Notes under the pieces: generated by a model
The model's input: only the letters and a program-made list of their open reading frames with translations
The model's database searches: none
What the model was told of the DNA's origin: nothing
Made by a program: the position numbers and the translations under genes
Source: Kerstersia gyiorum
GTDB taxonomy: Bacteria > Pseudomonadota > Gammaproteobacteria > Burkholderiales > Burkholderiaceae_B
Assembly: GCF_004216755.1 (NCBI RefSeq)
Contig: NZ_SGWZ01000007.1
Coordinates: 134,464-198,463 of the forward strand
DNA length: 64,000 bases
Direction: 5' to 3'
Shown here: positions 46,719 through 55,903 of the stretch, in pieces
How the letters are laid out: every line of letters starts with the position of its first letter
How positions within the stretch are numbered: the stretch's first letter is position 1

Positions 46719-49097
46719 CTAGCGCTTCAGCTTGGCCAGGGCAGCTGCCATGGCGTTGTTGAAGGGCGCCGTCTCGCCCCGGCCCTTGCCGCCTTGCCCG
46801 CCATTGCCGTTGTTGCCGCGCCGGCTGGCGGGGGCATCACCGCTGCGGCGGGCCGCCGGCAGCGCATCGTCGTTCAGGCGCATGGTCAGGGCCACGCGTT
46901 TGCGAGCCGCATCCACTTCCAGTACCTTGACCGTCACGGTCTGACCGACGCGAACCACGTCGCGCGGGTCCTTGACGAATTTTTCCGAAAGCGCGGAAAT
47001 GTGTACCAGCCCATCCTGGTGCACGCCAATGTCCACGAAGGCGCCGAAGTTCGCGACGTTGGTGATCACGCCTTCCAGCACCATGCCCGGAAGCAGGTCG
47101 TTCAGGGTTTCCACGCCTTCCTTGAACTGCGCCGTCTTGAATTCAGGGCGCGGGTCGCGGCCAGGTTTCTCCAGCTCGGAGAAAATGTCACGCACCGTGG
47201 GCAGGCCGAAGCGATCATCGGTGAATTCGCTGGGCGAAAGCCCCTTGAGGGCCTCCCGCTGGCCGATGACCTGGCGCACGTCAGCCTTGATCTTGTCCAG
47301 GATGCGCGCCACGACAGGGTAGGCCTCGGGGTGCACCGACGACGCATCCAGCGGGTTGTGGCCGTTGGGAATGCGCAGAAAGCCTGCCGCCTGTTCGAAG
47401 GCCTTGTCGCCGAAGCGGGGCACGTCCTTGAGTTTGCTGCGTTCCGGGAAGGGGCCGTGCTGGTCGCGGTAGGCGACGATGTTGCGCGCGACCAGCGAAC
47501 TGAGTCCGGAGACGCGGGTCAGCAGGGCGGCCGATGCGGTGTTCACGTCCACGCCGACCGCGTTTACGCAGTCTTCCACGACGGCGTCTAGCGAACGGGC
47601 CAATTCACGTTGGTTCACGTCATGCTGGTATTGCCCGACGCCGATGGCCTTGGGGTCTATCTTGACGAGCTCGGCCAGCGGGTCCTGCAGGCGGCGCGCA
47701 ATCGAGGCGGCGCCGCGCAGGCTGACATCCAGGTCGGGGAATTCCTGCGCCGCCAGTTCCGAAGCGGAGTAGACCGAGGCGCCAGCTTCCGAGACGACGA
47801 CGCGGGTCAGGCCCAGTTCGGGATGGCGAGCCATCAGGTCGGCCACGAGTTTTTCCGTTTCACGCGAGGCGGTGCCATTGCCGATGGCAACCAGTTCGAT
47901 GCCATGGCGCGCGGCCAGCATGGCAAGTGTACGCAAGGCGCCTTCCCGGTCACGGCGCGGTTCGAACGGGTAGACCGTTGCGGTGTCGAGCAGTTTGCCG
48001 GTGCGGTCGATGGCTGCGACCTTGACGCCGGTACGGATGCCGGGGTCCAGGCCGAGCACGGACTTGGGGCCGGCGGGCGCGGCCAGCAGCAGGTCCTTGA
48101 GGTTGGCGGCGAACACGCGGATGGCCTCGGCTTCGGCGTCCTCGCGCAGACGGGTCAGCATTTCGCTTTCGAATGCGGTCAGGAGCTTGACGCGCCAGGT
48201 CCAGCGGCAGACTTCGCCGATCCAGCGTTCGTGCGCCGTCGCGTCGGCGGCGTATAGGCTGTCGTTCCAGCCGAAATGACGGGCAATGCGCGATACGCAG
48301 GGGTGCGGCAGCAGGGCTTCCTGCTCGGCTTCCAGGCCCACGCGCAAGTCCAGCACACCCTGCTGGCGGCCACGCAGGAGCGCCAGGATACGGTGCGAAG
48401 GCAGGCTGCGCAGCGCTTCATTGAAATCGAACCAGTCGCGGAAGTTGGCGCCTTCGGCTTCCTTGCCTTCCACGACCTTGGCGTAGAGCAGGCCGGAGCG
48501 CCAGACGAAATCGCGCAAACTAGCCAGCAGGTCGGCATCCTCGGCATAGCGCTCGGCGAGGATGTCGCGTGCGCCGTCCAGCGCTGCCTTGGCGTCGGCA
48601 AAACCGGCTTCTGCATTGAGATGGTTTTCCGCCAGCACTGCCGGATCGGCCTTGGCGTCGGCGAGGATGGCATCGACCAGCGCGTCCAGCCCGGCTTCGC
48701 GGGCGATCTGGGCCCGGGTACGGCGCTTCGGCTTGTAGGGGGCGTACAGGTCTTCCAGGCGCTGCTTGGTGTCGGCCTGCGAGATTTCCTGGCGCAGGGT
48801 TTCGGTCAGCTTGCCCTGTTCGTGGATGGACGCCAGGATGGCGCTGCGGCGGTCTTCAAGTTCGCGCAGGTAGGACAGGCGCACTTCGAGATTGCGCAGC
48901 ACGGTGTCGTCCAGGCCGCCGGTCACTTCCTTGCGGTAGCGGGCAATAAAGGGAACGGTGGCGCCGTCATCGAGCAGGCCGATCGCGGCGGCCACTTGGG
49001 CGGCGCGGACGGACAGCTCGGTGGCAAGCTGGGCAACGATGCGCTGCTGGGCCAGTTCGGGCGATTCGGCAACGTAAGTGGCGGTCGTTTCAGACAT
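46719..49097 (-). CDS. tex: Transcription accessory protein Tex
   Basis: RNA-binding protein of the Tex/Spt6 family, essential in Bordetella pertussis where it was first described (792 aa). The N-terminal helical region has VPFIARYRKEVTGGLDD and QRLEDLYAPYKPKRRTRAQI. The YqgF/RNase H-like domain is centred on VLGLDPGIRTGVKVAAIDRTG, followed by tandem helix-hairpin-helix (SRVSGLSSLVARNIVAY-like segment and FGDKAFEQAAGFLRIPNG). An S1 domain at about 658-728 includes GVITNVANFGAFVDIGVHQD. The C-terminal ~60 residues are Arg/Gly-rich and probably unstructured. Its upstream leader contains a perfect 24-bp tandem duplication. Confidence 0.96.
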   Translation of the reverse strand: MSETTATYVAESPELAQQRIVAQLATELSVRAAQVAAAIGLLDDGATVPFIARYRKEVTGGLDDTVLRNLEVRLSYLRELEDRRSAILASIHEQGKLTETLRQEISQADTKQRLEDLYAPYKPKRRTRAQIAREAGLDALVDAILADAKADPAVLAENHLNAEAGFADAKAALDGARDILAERYAEDADLLASLRDFVWRSGLLYAKVVEGKEAEGANFRDWFDFNEALRSLPSHRILALLRGRQQGVLDLRVGLEAEQEALLPHPCVSRIARHFGWNDSLYAADATAHERWIGEVCRWTWRVKLLTAFESEMLTRLREDAEAEAIRVFAANLKDLLLAAPAGPKSVLGLDPGIRTGVKVAAIDRTGKLLDTATVYPFEPRRDREGALRTLAMLAARHGIELVAIGNGTASRETEKLVADLMARHPELGLTRVVVSEAGASVYSASELAAQEFPDLDVSLRGAASIARRLQDPLAELVKIDPKAIGVGQYQHDVNQRELARSLDAVVEDCVNAVGVDVNTASAALLTRVSGLSSLVARNIVAYRDQHGPFPERSKLKDVPRFGDKAFEQAAGFLRIPNGHNPLDASSVHPEAYPVVARILDKIKADVRQVIGQREALKGLSPSEFTDDRFGLPTVRDIFSELEKPGRDPRPEFKTAQFKEGVETLNDLLPGMVLEGVITNVANFGAFVDIGVHQDGLVHISALSEKFVKDPRDVVRVGQTVTVKVLEVDAARKRVALTMRLNDDALPAARRSGDAPASRRGNNGNGGQGGKGRGETAPFNNAMAAALAKLKR

Positions 49098-49112
49098 GGA
49101 GTACCAGGTAAT

Positions 49113-49160
49113 CTACAGGATGAATCAACAGGACAACTACAGGATGAATCAACAGGACAA
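49113..49160. repeat. Perfect tandem duplication of a 24-bp unit upstream of tex
   Basis: Bases 49113-49136 and 49137-49160 are identical 24-mers beginning CTACAGGATGAA and ending TCAACAGGACAA. The duplication lies 16-63 bp upstream of the tex start codon, in the expected leader or promoter of tex, and within the 238-bp divergent spacer to the helicase gene. Confidence 0.97.
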
Positions 49161-49335
49161 GTGGCCGATTTTGCCATAAGTGCCAGGGATGACCGTCCGC
49201 CAGGCGCTATGATCTTGCATTGGTTTGCGCTGTCCCGGGTTAATCCGGCCTGTCCGCCCCTGATATCGGGGCAGGCTGGCCTGGCCCAGGCGTGCGCGGG
49301 TGGCGCGCTGGCGCTGCGATTCATACGGAAGGTTC

Positions 49336-51375
49336 ATGCTGGAAACACAGGTGGCGGCGCAGTTCGCCGAGGATGGGGCGCTGGCTCGCGTGCCGGGGTT
49401 CCGCCCGCGCGTGGCGCAAGTGGAGTTGGCGCGCGCCATCGCACGGACATTGAGCAGCGGCTCGACGCTGGTCGCCGAGGCGGGCACGGGCACGGGCAAG
49501 ACCTGGGCCTATCTGGTGCCCGCGCTGCTGGCGGGCGGCAAGGTGCTGATCTCCACGGGCACGCGCACGCTGCAGGACCAACTGTTCAAGCGCGATCTGC
49601 CGCGCGTCCGGGCGGCGCTGGCCGTACCGGCCACCGTGGCCCTGCTCAAGGGGCGGGGCAACTATGTCTGCCACTATCACCTGGCTAATCTGGAACAGGA
49701 TGACCGCGGCCTGCGTTCTCGCTCCGAAGTGGCTCAGCTGCGGCGTATTCGCGTGTTTGCGAACGAAAGCCAGACGGGCGATCGCGCCGAGCTCGCAACA
49801 GTGCCGGAAACCGCGGAAATCTGGCAGCGGGTTACCTCCACCCATGATAATTGCCTTGGCCAGGAGTGCCCGAATGTGCGGGACTGTTTCGTGATCAAGG
49901 CGCGCCGGCAGGCCCAGGAGGCCGACATTGTTGTGGTCAACCATGCCTTGTTCATGGCGGACCTGGCACTGCGCGAGGAAGGGGTGACGGATCTGCTGCC
50001 TGAGGCTTCGGCAGTGATTTTCGACGAAGCGCATCAGTTGCCCGATACGGCGACACGTTTTCTGGGCGACAGCCTTTCCACGCACCAGTTGCTGGACCTG
50101 TCGCGTCAGGTCCAGGCCGTGGGCCTGGCACAGGCGCGGGAGTCCTGTCACTGGGCAGAACTGTGCGGAGCGCTGGAAACGGCGGTGCGTGAATGGCGGC
50201 TGGGGTGTGCGCCGCTGGAGCAGGCGCCGGGCCGCAAGGCCACGCTGGAAAGCCTGGCCCGCTTCGGTATCGAAGATTTCGGCGCGCGCCTGGAGCAGGT
50301 TTGCGCCGCGCTGGAGCAAATGGAAGCCGTGCTCAAGGCCTGTGCCGAACGCCATCCCGATTTGGCGGCCGCGCAGCGGACGGTGCAGGGCATCCTGGCG
50401 CGGCTGGAGCGCTGGCAGGGCAAAGCCGTCCCGGCGGCCGAAGGCGCTCCAGCCGTGCCGGCGCCTGCCGCCGGGGCAGTACGCTGGGTGGAACTGGGTG
50501 CGCATCACCTGCGCATCCAGCGTGCACCACTGTCGGTGAGCGAAACTTTTTCGCGCTGCCGGGCGCCGGGCCAGGCCTGGGTCATGACCTCGGCCACGCT
50601 GTCAGTCTGGGGCGATTTTGCCCATTTCATCGACCAACTGGGCCTGTCCGGCGCGGAGATCGGTTATTGGGAGTCACCGTTCGATTACGCCGCGCAGGGC
50701 CTGCTGTTCGTACCGCGTTCGCTGCCCGAACCGCAATCGCCGCGTTTTACCCAGGCTTTCGTGGATATGTTGGCGGACGTCCTGGCGGCTAGCGAAGGTG
50801 GCGCGTTGGTGCTGTGCACGACGCTGAGGGCGGTGGAACGCATCGCCCAGGCGCTGGAAGTTGTGTATGACGATCGTGGCTGGGACTGGCCGCTGATGCG
50901 CCAGGGGCAGGGGGCTCGCGGCGAGTTGCTGGAACGTTTCCGCAAGGAGCCCCATGCCGTGTTGGTGGGCAGCGCTACGTTCTGGGAAGGGGTAGACGTG
51001 CCCGGCGATGCGCTGCGGCTGGTGGCAATCGACAAACTACCTTTCGCGCCGCCGGACGACCCGGTGGTCGAGGCGCGGGTGCGGGCTTGCCGCGAGCGCG
51101 GCGGCAATCCGTTTGGCGAATATCAGCTGCCCGAGGCGGCAATCGCGCTCAAGCAGGGCGCGGGACGGCTGATTCGTACCGAGTCAGATTGGGGGGTGTT
51201 GATGGTGGCGGACAGCCGGCTCGTGGACAAGCCCTATGGCAAGCGCCTGTGGCGCGGTCTGCCGCCTTTTGCCCGGACACGCAACGTCGAAGACGTCAAG
51301 GCTTTTTTCCGCGAACGCCGCGCTGTGGAGGTGCCGGATGCGGATCCCGCGGGGAAACGCGCCGGCCAGGAATGA
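49336..51375 (+). CDS. ATP-dependent DNA helicase of the DinG/YoaA family
   Basis: Superfamily 2, XPD-like 5'-3' DNA helicase with an iron-sulfur cluster (679 aa). Walker A is EAGTGTGKT (48-56); four cysteines, C112, C173, C178 and C184 (YVCHYH, DNCLGQECPNVRDCF), are placed as the 4Fe-4S ligands; the DEAH box is at 230-233 (VIFDEAHQLPD). Helicase domain 2 has LVLCTTLRAVERI, VGSATFWEGVDVPGD and LKQGAGRLIRTESDWG. ATG 49336 follows GGAAGG at a good distance; a GTG at 49300 is in frame but less likely. It resembles YoaA more than DinG in size and context. The role is likely replication or repair of damaged DNA. Confidence 0.92.
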   Translation: MLETQVAAQFAEDGALARVPGFRPRVAQVELARAIARTLSSGSTLVAEAGTGTGKTWAYLVPALLAGGKVLISTGTRTLQDQLFKRDLPRVRAALAVPATVALLKGRGNYVCHYHLANLEQDDRGLRSRSEVAQLRRIRVFANESQTGDRAELATVPETAEIWQRVTSTHDNCLGQECPNVRDCFVIKARRQAQEADIVVVNHALFMADLALREEGVTDLLPEASAVIFDEAHQLPDTATRFLGDSLSTHQLLDLSRQVQAVGLAQARESCHWAELCGALETAVREWRLGCAPLEQAPGRKATLESLARFGIEDFGARLEQVCAALEQMEAVLKACAERHPDLAAAQRTVQGILARLERWQGKAVPAAEGAPAVPAPAAGAVRWVELGAHHLRIQRAPLSVSETFSRCRAPGQAWVMTSATLSVWGDFAHFIDQLGLSGAEIGYWESPFDYAAQGLLFVPRSLPEPQSPRFTQAFVDMLADVLAASEGGALVLCTTLRAVERIAQALEVVYDDRGWDWPLMRQGQGARGELLERFRKEPHAVLVGSATFWEGVDVPGDALRLVAIDKLPFAPPDDPVVEARVRACRERGGNPFGEYQLPEAAIALKQGAGRLIRTESDWGVLMVADSRLVDKPYGKRLWRGLPPFARTRNVEDVKAFFRERRAVEVPDADPAGKRAGQE

Positions 51376-51396
51376 TCGGCCGGCGCCCAGGTCAGG

Positions 51397-52248
51397 TCAG
51401 AACCAGCCGACCGGATTCCACCATGACGGTTTGTCGTCGTAGTCGCTGTTCATGACCAGCGTGGCGTTGGGGAAGTTCGCCAGCAGGACGCGGTGAGTGT
51501 CGTCGCGCAGGTCGGTCTGGCCCAGCTTGTCGTAGGCCAGCACCATCAGCTTGAGGGCCTCTTCCGTGGCCGGGACGCCTTCGAAGTCGGTAATCACCGC
51601 CTGGGCGCGGTTGATGGCTGCCAGATAGGCGTCACGTTCGTAGTAATAGCGGGCGACGTGCACTTCGTTCATGGCGATGGTGTTGACCAGCCATGCCATG
51701 CGGTCACGGGCTTCCTGGGCATATTTGCTGTCCGGGTAGCGCGCGATCAGCTCATTGAAGGAATCATAGGACTGGCGCAGGCCCTTGGGGTCGCGCTCGG
51801 AAGGGTCCTGGCCGGTCAGGTTGGCCATGAAGGCGCTGGGCGGCGTGAAGCTGATCAGGCCTTTCAGGTACAGCATGTAATCCGTGCCGGGGTGGTTGGG
51901 ATACTGTTGCTGGAAGCGGTCGATCGTGGCCAGCGCCTGGTCGGGCTCGCTGTCGCGCCAGTTCACGTAGGCAAGGTCGATCAGCGCCTGCTGTGCGTAG
52001 ACGCCGAAGGGGTAGCGGCTTTCCAGCGTGACGAGACGGTTGCGGGCGGCGGTCCAGTTGCCCGAGTCAACCTCCGCCTTGGCGTCCTGATAAAGCTGTT
52101 CCGCCGTCCAGGTGGCGGTGATGTCGCGTTCGCGGCCAGCGGTGCCGCAAGCGGACAGCAGCACAGCGGAGCCCAGGACGACGGGCAGCAGCACGGAGCG
52201 GCTGAACGAGCCGCGACGGCGGAAGGAAATGGCAATCTGGCTGATCAC
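51397..52248 (-). CDS. bamD: Outer-membrane assembly lipoprotein BamD (ComL)
   Basis: Essential lipoprotein of the BAM complex that inserts beta-barrel proteins in the outer membrane (283 aa from GTG 52248). The signal ends in the lipobox VLLSACGTAG; the mature part is a row of TPR-like repeats (TAEQLYQDAKAEVDSGNWTA, ALIDLAYVNWRDSEPDQALA, FNELIARYPDSKYAQEARDR, YYYERDAYLAAINRAQAVIT). I prefer GTG 52248 because AAGGA lies eight bases before it on the minus strand; ATG 52272 would add eight residues but has no good ribosome site. It is divergent from rluD with about 50 bp between them. Confidence 0.93.
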   Translation of the reverse strand: MISQIAISFRRRGSFSRSVLLPVVLGSAVLLSACGTAGRERDITATWTAEQLYQDAKAEVDSGNWTAARNRLVTLESRYPFGVYAQQALIDLAYVNWRDSEPDQALATIDRFQQQYPNHPGTDYMLYLKGLISFTPPSAFMANLTGQDPSERDPKGLRQSYDSFNELIARYPDSKYAQEARDRMAWLVNTIAMNEVHVARYYYERDAYLAAINRAQAVITDFEGVPATEEALKLMVLAYDKLGQTDLRDDTHRVLLANFPNATLVMNSDYDDKPSWWNPVGWF

Positions 52249-52298
52249 GGAAGATATCCTTGGTGTTAGCATTCCGGGCTGATTATAAGATCGACGCC

Positions 52299-53264
52299 AT
52301 GCCTGAACGTACTGATAGCCCGGTTTCTTTGTCGGAAGATGACGCTTTGGAGTTGGTTGTGCCGGAATCGTTCCGTGCCGACCGGCTCGACAAGGTGCTG
52401 GCCGCGCTGCTTGACGGACATTCGCGGGCACGCCTGCAGGCCTGGATCGAAGCGGGCGCGGTGCATATCAATGATAGCGCGGCGCCGGCGAAGGTGCGGA
52501 CCACCGTCTATCCCGGCGATGTCCTGAACGTCGTGCCCCAGCCTGCGCCGGAAGACCGGGCCTTCGAGCCGCAGGACGTGGCTTTCGAGGTGGTTGCCGA
52601 CAGCCCGGACTGGATTGTCGTCAACAAGCCCGCAGGACTGGTGACGCACCCCGGCGCGGGCAACTGGCAGGGCACGCTGCTCAATGGTTTGTTGTACCGT
52701 TACCCGGAGCTGGCTGGCGTGGCGCGCGCCGGCATCGTGCATCGTCTGGACAAGGATACCTCGGGCCTCTTGGTTGTGGCGCGCAATGAACTGGCGCAGA
52801 CGCACCTGGTGCGGCAACTGCAGGCGCGAACTATGGGGCGCGAATACATGGCGCTGGCGCATGGCTGGGTGGCGCGTGACGGTACCGTGGACCGAGCGAT
52901 CGGCCGCGACCGGCGGGTGCCGGTCCGCATGGCGGTGGACAGTCCCGTGGCGCCCAAGCCCGCCGTGACACATTATTCCGTTGTGGCGCGTGGCAAGGTG
53001 GAAGCGCTGCCGGTCACGGAAGTGGTATGTCGGCTGGAAACGGGCCGCACGCACCAGATCCGTGTCCACCTCGCCAGCCTGGGGCATCCCTTGCTGGCCG
53101 ATGAAATTTATGGCGGCCGCACCGTAGGGGGCGCGCAGCGGCAGATGTTGCATGCGCGCGCGTTGCGCTTCGAAGACCCGGCAGGGCATGGGCTATGCCA
53201 ATGGCAGGCGCCGGTGCCTGCCGATATGCAGCAAGTCAGGGAGACAATCGAATGGGACGAGTAG
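52299..53264 (+). CDS. rluD: 23S rRNA pseudouridine synthase RluD
   Basis: Modifies uridines in helix 69 of 23S rRNA to pseudouridine (321 aa). An S4 RNA-binding domain covers about 27-75 (RLDKVLAALLDGHSRARLQA). The RluA-family catalytic motif is HRLDKDTSGLLVVAR with catalytic D151; VVNKPAGLVTHPGAGNWQGT and GRTHQIRVHLASLGHPLLAD complete the active site. ATG 52299 gives the usual N-terminus. The bamD/rluD/pgeF order is conserved in many proteobacteria. The gene overlaps pgeF by 13 bases, so translation is coupled. Confidence 0.95.
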   Translation: MPERTDSPVSLSEDDALELVVPESFRADRLDKVLAALLDGHSRARLQAWIEAGAVHINDSAAPAKVRTTVYPGDVLNVVPQPAPEDRAFEPQDVAFEVVADSPDWIVVNKPAGLVTHPGAGNWQGTLLNGLLYRYPELAGVARAGIVHRLDKDTSGLLVVARNELAQTHLVRQLQARTMGREYMALAHGWVARDGTVDRAIGRDRRVPVRMAVDSPVAPKPAVTHYSVVARGKVEALPVTEVVCRLETGRTHQIRVHLASLGHPLLADEIYGGRTVGGAQRQMLHARALRFEDPAGHGLCQWQAPVPADMQQVRETIEWDE

Positions 53265-54019
53265 ACCGGGCGGGTTTGCCGGTAGTGACAGCGCCGGATT
53301 GGCTGGGCGCTGCAGCGTTCACGACCACGCGCCAGGGGGGCAGCAGTGTTGCGCCTTTTGACAGCCTTAACCTGGGGGCGGCGGCGGGCGATGATGCCCA
53401 GGCCGTGGCGCGCAACCGCAATCGCCTGGCAGCTGCGCTGCCGGGAGCGCCGGTATGGCTGCGTCAGGTGCACGGAATACACGTGCATGATGCCGACGCC
53501 GATGCGCAACCGGGCACGGCGGAACCTGAGGCTGACGCCGCGGTAACGACCCAGGCCCGCCGTGTCCTGGCGATTCTTACGGCAGATTGCCTGCCTGTCG
53601 TCATTGCCGAGGCGCATGGCAAGGCGCTGGGGGCAGCGCATGCGGGCTGGCGTGGCCTGGCCGGTGGCGTGCTGGAGGCCACATTGGCAGCGCTGCGGCA
53701 GAAATGTCCGGACCCGGTGGGCTGGCGCGCCTGGATCGGCCCGGCGATCGGGCCGGCGGCATTCGAAGTGGGTGAAGAGGTACGGCAAGCCTTCGTGTCG
53801 GTGGATGCCGTGGCTGCCGATGCCTTCCAGCCCCGTCCCGGCATGCCGGGCAAATGGCTGGCCAATCTGCCCGCGCTGGCCGAGCGTCGCCTGCGCTTGG
53901 CGGGTGTGGAAGTCGTGGCGCAAAGCGGCGAATGTACATTCAGCGACACGCAGGCGTTTTTTTCCTACCGGCGTGATGGAATGACAGGCAGGCAGGCGAC
54001 GTTGGCCTGGCTGCCCTGA
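53252..54019 (+). CDS. pgeF: Peptidoglycan editing factor / purine nucleoside phosphorylase, YfiH family
   Basis: YfiH/LACC1-family enzyme (255 aa). The family acts on purine nucleosides and, in E. coli, corrects misincorporation of L-Ser in peptidoglycan precursors. The zinc site is intact: H74 (LRQVHGIHV), C113 (ILTADCLPVVIA) and H130 (GAAHAGWRGLAGG). FTTTRQGGSSVAPFDSLNLG and WIGPAIGPAAFEVGEEV are conserved blocks. ATG 53252 lies within the last codons of rluD and follows AGGGA. It ends the rluD operon; the next gene, phaC, starts 92 bases on. Confidence 0.93.
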   Translation: MGRVDRAGLPVVTAPDWLGAAAFTTTRQGGSSVAPFDSLNLGAAAGDDAQAVARNRNRLAAALPGAPVWLRQVHGIHVHDADADAQPGTAEPEADAAVTTQARRVLAILTADCLPVVIAEAHGKALGAAHAGWRGLAGGVLEATLAALRQKCPDPVGWRAWIGPAIGPAAFEVGEEVRQAFVSVDAVAADAFQPRPGMPGKWLANLPALAERRLRLAGVEVVAQSGECTFSDTQAFFSYRRDGMTGRQATLAWLP

Positions 54020-54051
54020 TACCGGCGACAGGTGCGTGCTGCGCTGCCGCA

Positions 54052-54080
54052 TTGACAGCCCTGGCGGGCGCAGGCAACAT
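54052..54080 (+). promoter_or_regulatory. Possible sigma-70 promoter for phaC
   Basis: TTGACA (54052-54057) is a perfect -35 box; 17 bases later CAACAT (54075-54080) matches the -10 at three of six. Ribosome site AGGGAG (54101-54106) is five bases before the phaC GTG. The -10 is weak, so the call is tentative. Confidence 0.35.
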
Positions 54081-54111
54081 CGGGCAAGCAGTGAGACGAT
54101 AGGGAGTCGAT

Positions 54112-55743
54112 GTGGGCGGAATGAAGGCAGCAGCGTCAGATTCAGTACCGGTTTTCTGTCCGCCCGAGGCGTGGCAGCTCATGCAACAAGAGTTCATGGA
54201 TGCCTATCGGCAAGTGCTGCAGGCCTGGCAATCAGGTAGCCTGCCAGCGTTGCGTGACCGGCGTTTCAGTGCCCCGGCCTGGGCCGAGAGCCAGCAGCAC
54301 CTGTTGCTGGCCCATTTGCATGTGCTGGCCGAGCAAACATTGACGCGCATGGCGCGTTCGGCAGACATGTCCGCCGAGATGCGCGAGCGGCTCGAATTCA
54401 GCCTGATGCAGTGGCTGGAGGCCAGCGCTCCTTCCAATTTTCTTGCCCTTAACCCGGATGTCATCCGCCGCGCCAGCGAAAGCGCGGGGGCGAGCCTGGC
54501 ACGCGGTATGGAAAACCTGCTGGCTGATGTGCGGCGTGGCCGCATGCTGCAAAGTGACGAAAGCGCTTTCGAACTGGGCCGCAATCTGGGCGTGAGCCCG
54601 GGCGCCGTGGTATATGAAAACCCGCTGTTCCAGTTGATCCAGTATGAGCCGCTGACGTCGCAGGTGCATGCCCGGCCGCTGGTCATCGTGCCGCCCTGCA
54701 TCAACAAATTCTATATCCTGGACCTGCGCCCGGAAAATTCGCTGGTCCGCCATGCGGTCGCGGCCGGCCACACGGTGTTCATGGTGTCCTGGCGCAATCC
54801 GCAGCCGGACGACGCAGACGCAGAACAGCTGTCCCTGGCGCGCTGGGATGATTACGTTGAAGAAGGCGTATTGCGCGCGCTTGCCGTCGCGGCCGACATC
54901 AGCCGCCAGGAGCAGGTCAATGCGCTGGGCTTCTGTATCGGCGGCACCTTGCTGGGCGCTGCGCTGGCAGTGGCGGTGGCCCGGGGCCGGCAGCCGGTGG
55001 CGGCGCTGACCCTGTTGACCACCATGCTGGATTTTCGCGATGTTGGCGTGCTGAAGGTGTTTGTCGACGAGGCTCATGCCGCGCTGCGCGATGCGGCACT
55101 GGGGCAGGGCGGGCTGTTGCGCGCTGCCGAGCTGAACACGACTTTCGCTTTTTTGCGGCCGCGCGAGCTGGTGTGGTCGTATTTCGTGTCGAACTATCTG
55201 AAGGGTGATATGCCACCGCCCTTCGATCTGCTGTACTGGAACGCCGACGGTACCAACCTGCCGGGGCCGTTCTTTACCTGGTACTTCCGCCAGGCCTATC
55301 TGGAAAACCGTCTGTGCGTGCCCGGTGCGCTGGAAGTCTGCGGCGAAGCACTGGACCTGGGGCTGGTGGACGTGCCGGCTTATGTCTATGCATCGCGCGA
55401 CGACCATATCGTGCCTTGGCAGACCGCCTATGCCAGCCTGGAGGCATTGCGCGGCCCGACCCGCTTCGTATTGGGCTCTTCCGGTCACATCGCCGGTGTC
55501 GTCAATCCGCCTGCCGGCAGTCGACGCCAGCACTGGACGCTGGAAGCAGGGGACTATCCGGCCGATCCGGACCTATGGCTGCAGGCTGCGACGCAGCACG
55601 CAGGCAGCTGGTGGCCGGACTGGTTGGCGTGGCTGGCACCGCATGGCGGACGCCAGCGGCGCGCGCCCCAGAAACTGGGAAATACCCGCTACAAACCGCT
55701 GGAACCTGCACCGGGACGCTATGTGATGGTCAAGGCTGAATAG
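54112..55743 (+). CDS. phaC: Class I poly(3-hydroxyalkanoate) synthase PhaC
   Basis: Polymerises (R)-3-hydroxybutyryl-CoA into PHB on the granule surface (543 aa; class I enzymes are about 570-590, so slightly short at the N-terminus). The catalytic triad is present: C275 in the lipase-like box GFCIGG, D430 in YASRDDHIVPW and H459 in GSSGHIAGVVNPP. YENPLFQLIQYEP, PPCINKFYILDLRPENSLVR and FLRPRELVWSYFVSNYLKGD are PhaC blocks. GTG 54112 has a good ribosome site; ATG 54121 is the alternative. phaB follows after 160 bp; no phaA thiolase lies between them. Confidence 0.95.
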   Translation: MGGMKAAASDSVPVFCPPEAWQLMQQEFMDAYRQVLQAWQSGSLPALRDRRFSAPAWAESQQHLLLAHLHVLAEQTLTRMARSADMSAEMRERLEFSLMQWLEASAPSNFLALNPDVIRRASESAGASLARGMENLLADVRRGRMLQSDESAFELGRNLGVSPGAVVYENPLFQLIQYEPLTSQVHARPLVIVPPCINKFYILDLRPENSLVRHAVAAGHTVFMVSWRNPQPDDADAEQLSLARWDDYVEEGVLRALAVAADISRQEQVNALGFCIGGTLLGAALAVAVARGRQPVAALTLLTTMLDFRDVGVLKVFVDEAHAALRDAALGQGGLLRAAELNTTFAFLRPRELVWSYFVSNYLKGDMPPPFDLLYWNADGTNLPGPFFTWYFRQAYLENRLCVPGALEVCGEALDLGLVDVPAYVYASRDDHIVPWQTAYASLEALRGPTRFVLGSSGHIAGVVNPPAGSRRQHWTLEAGDYPADPDLWLQAATQHAGSWWPDWLAWLAPHGGRQRRAPQKLGNTRYKPLEPAPGRYVMVKAE

Positions 55744-55903
55744 GCTCACATCACAAGCAGGACACAGAACAAAGGAGGCGGTGCGGCACCCAGGCCGGGC
55801 TTCGTTGCGGGGCCATGCAAGTACCGATACCGCCAATGCCGATTTTGCGGCAAGATGCTCTTGATGGGGCGGAAAGCTGCCGCGCAAGGAGAGGAGAGAC
55901 AAA

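Noticed and set aside
55771..55864. Small gene starting GTG 55781 behind AAAGGAGG, 27 codons
   Set aside because: The ribosome site is only two bases from the GTG, the product has no recognisable feature, and the segment is within a 160-bp gap.
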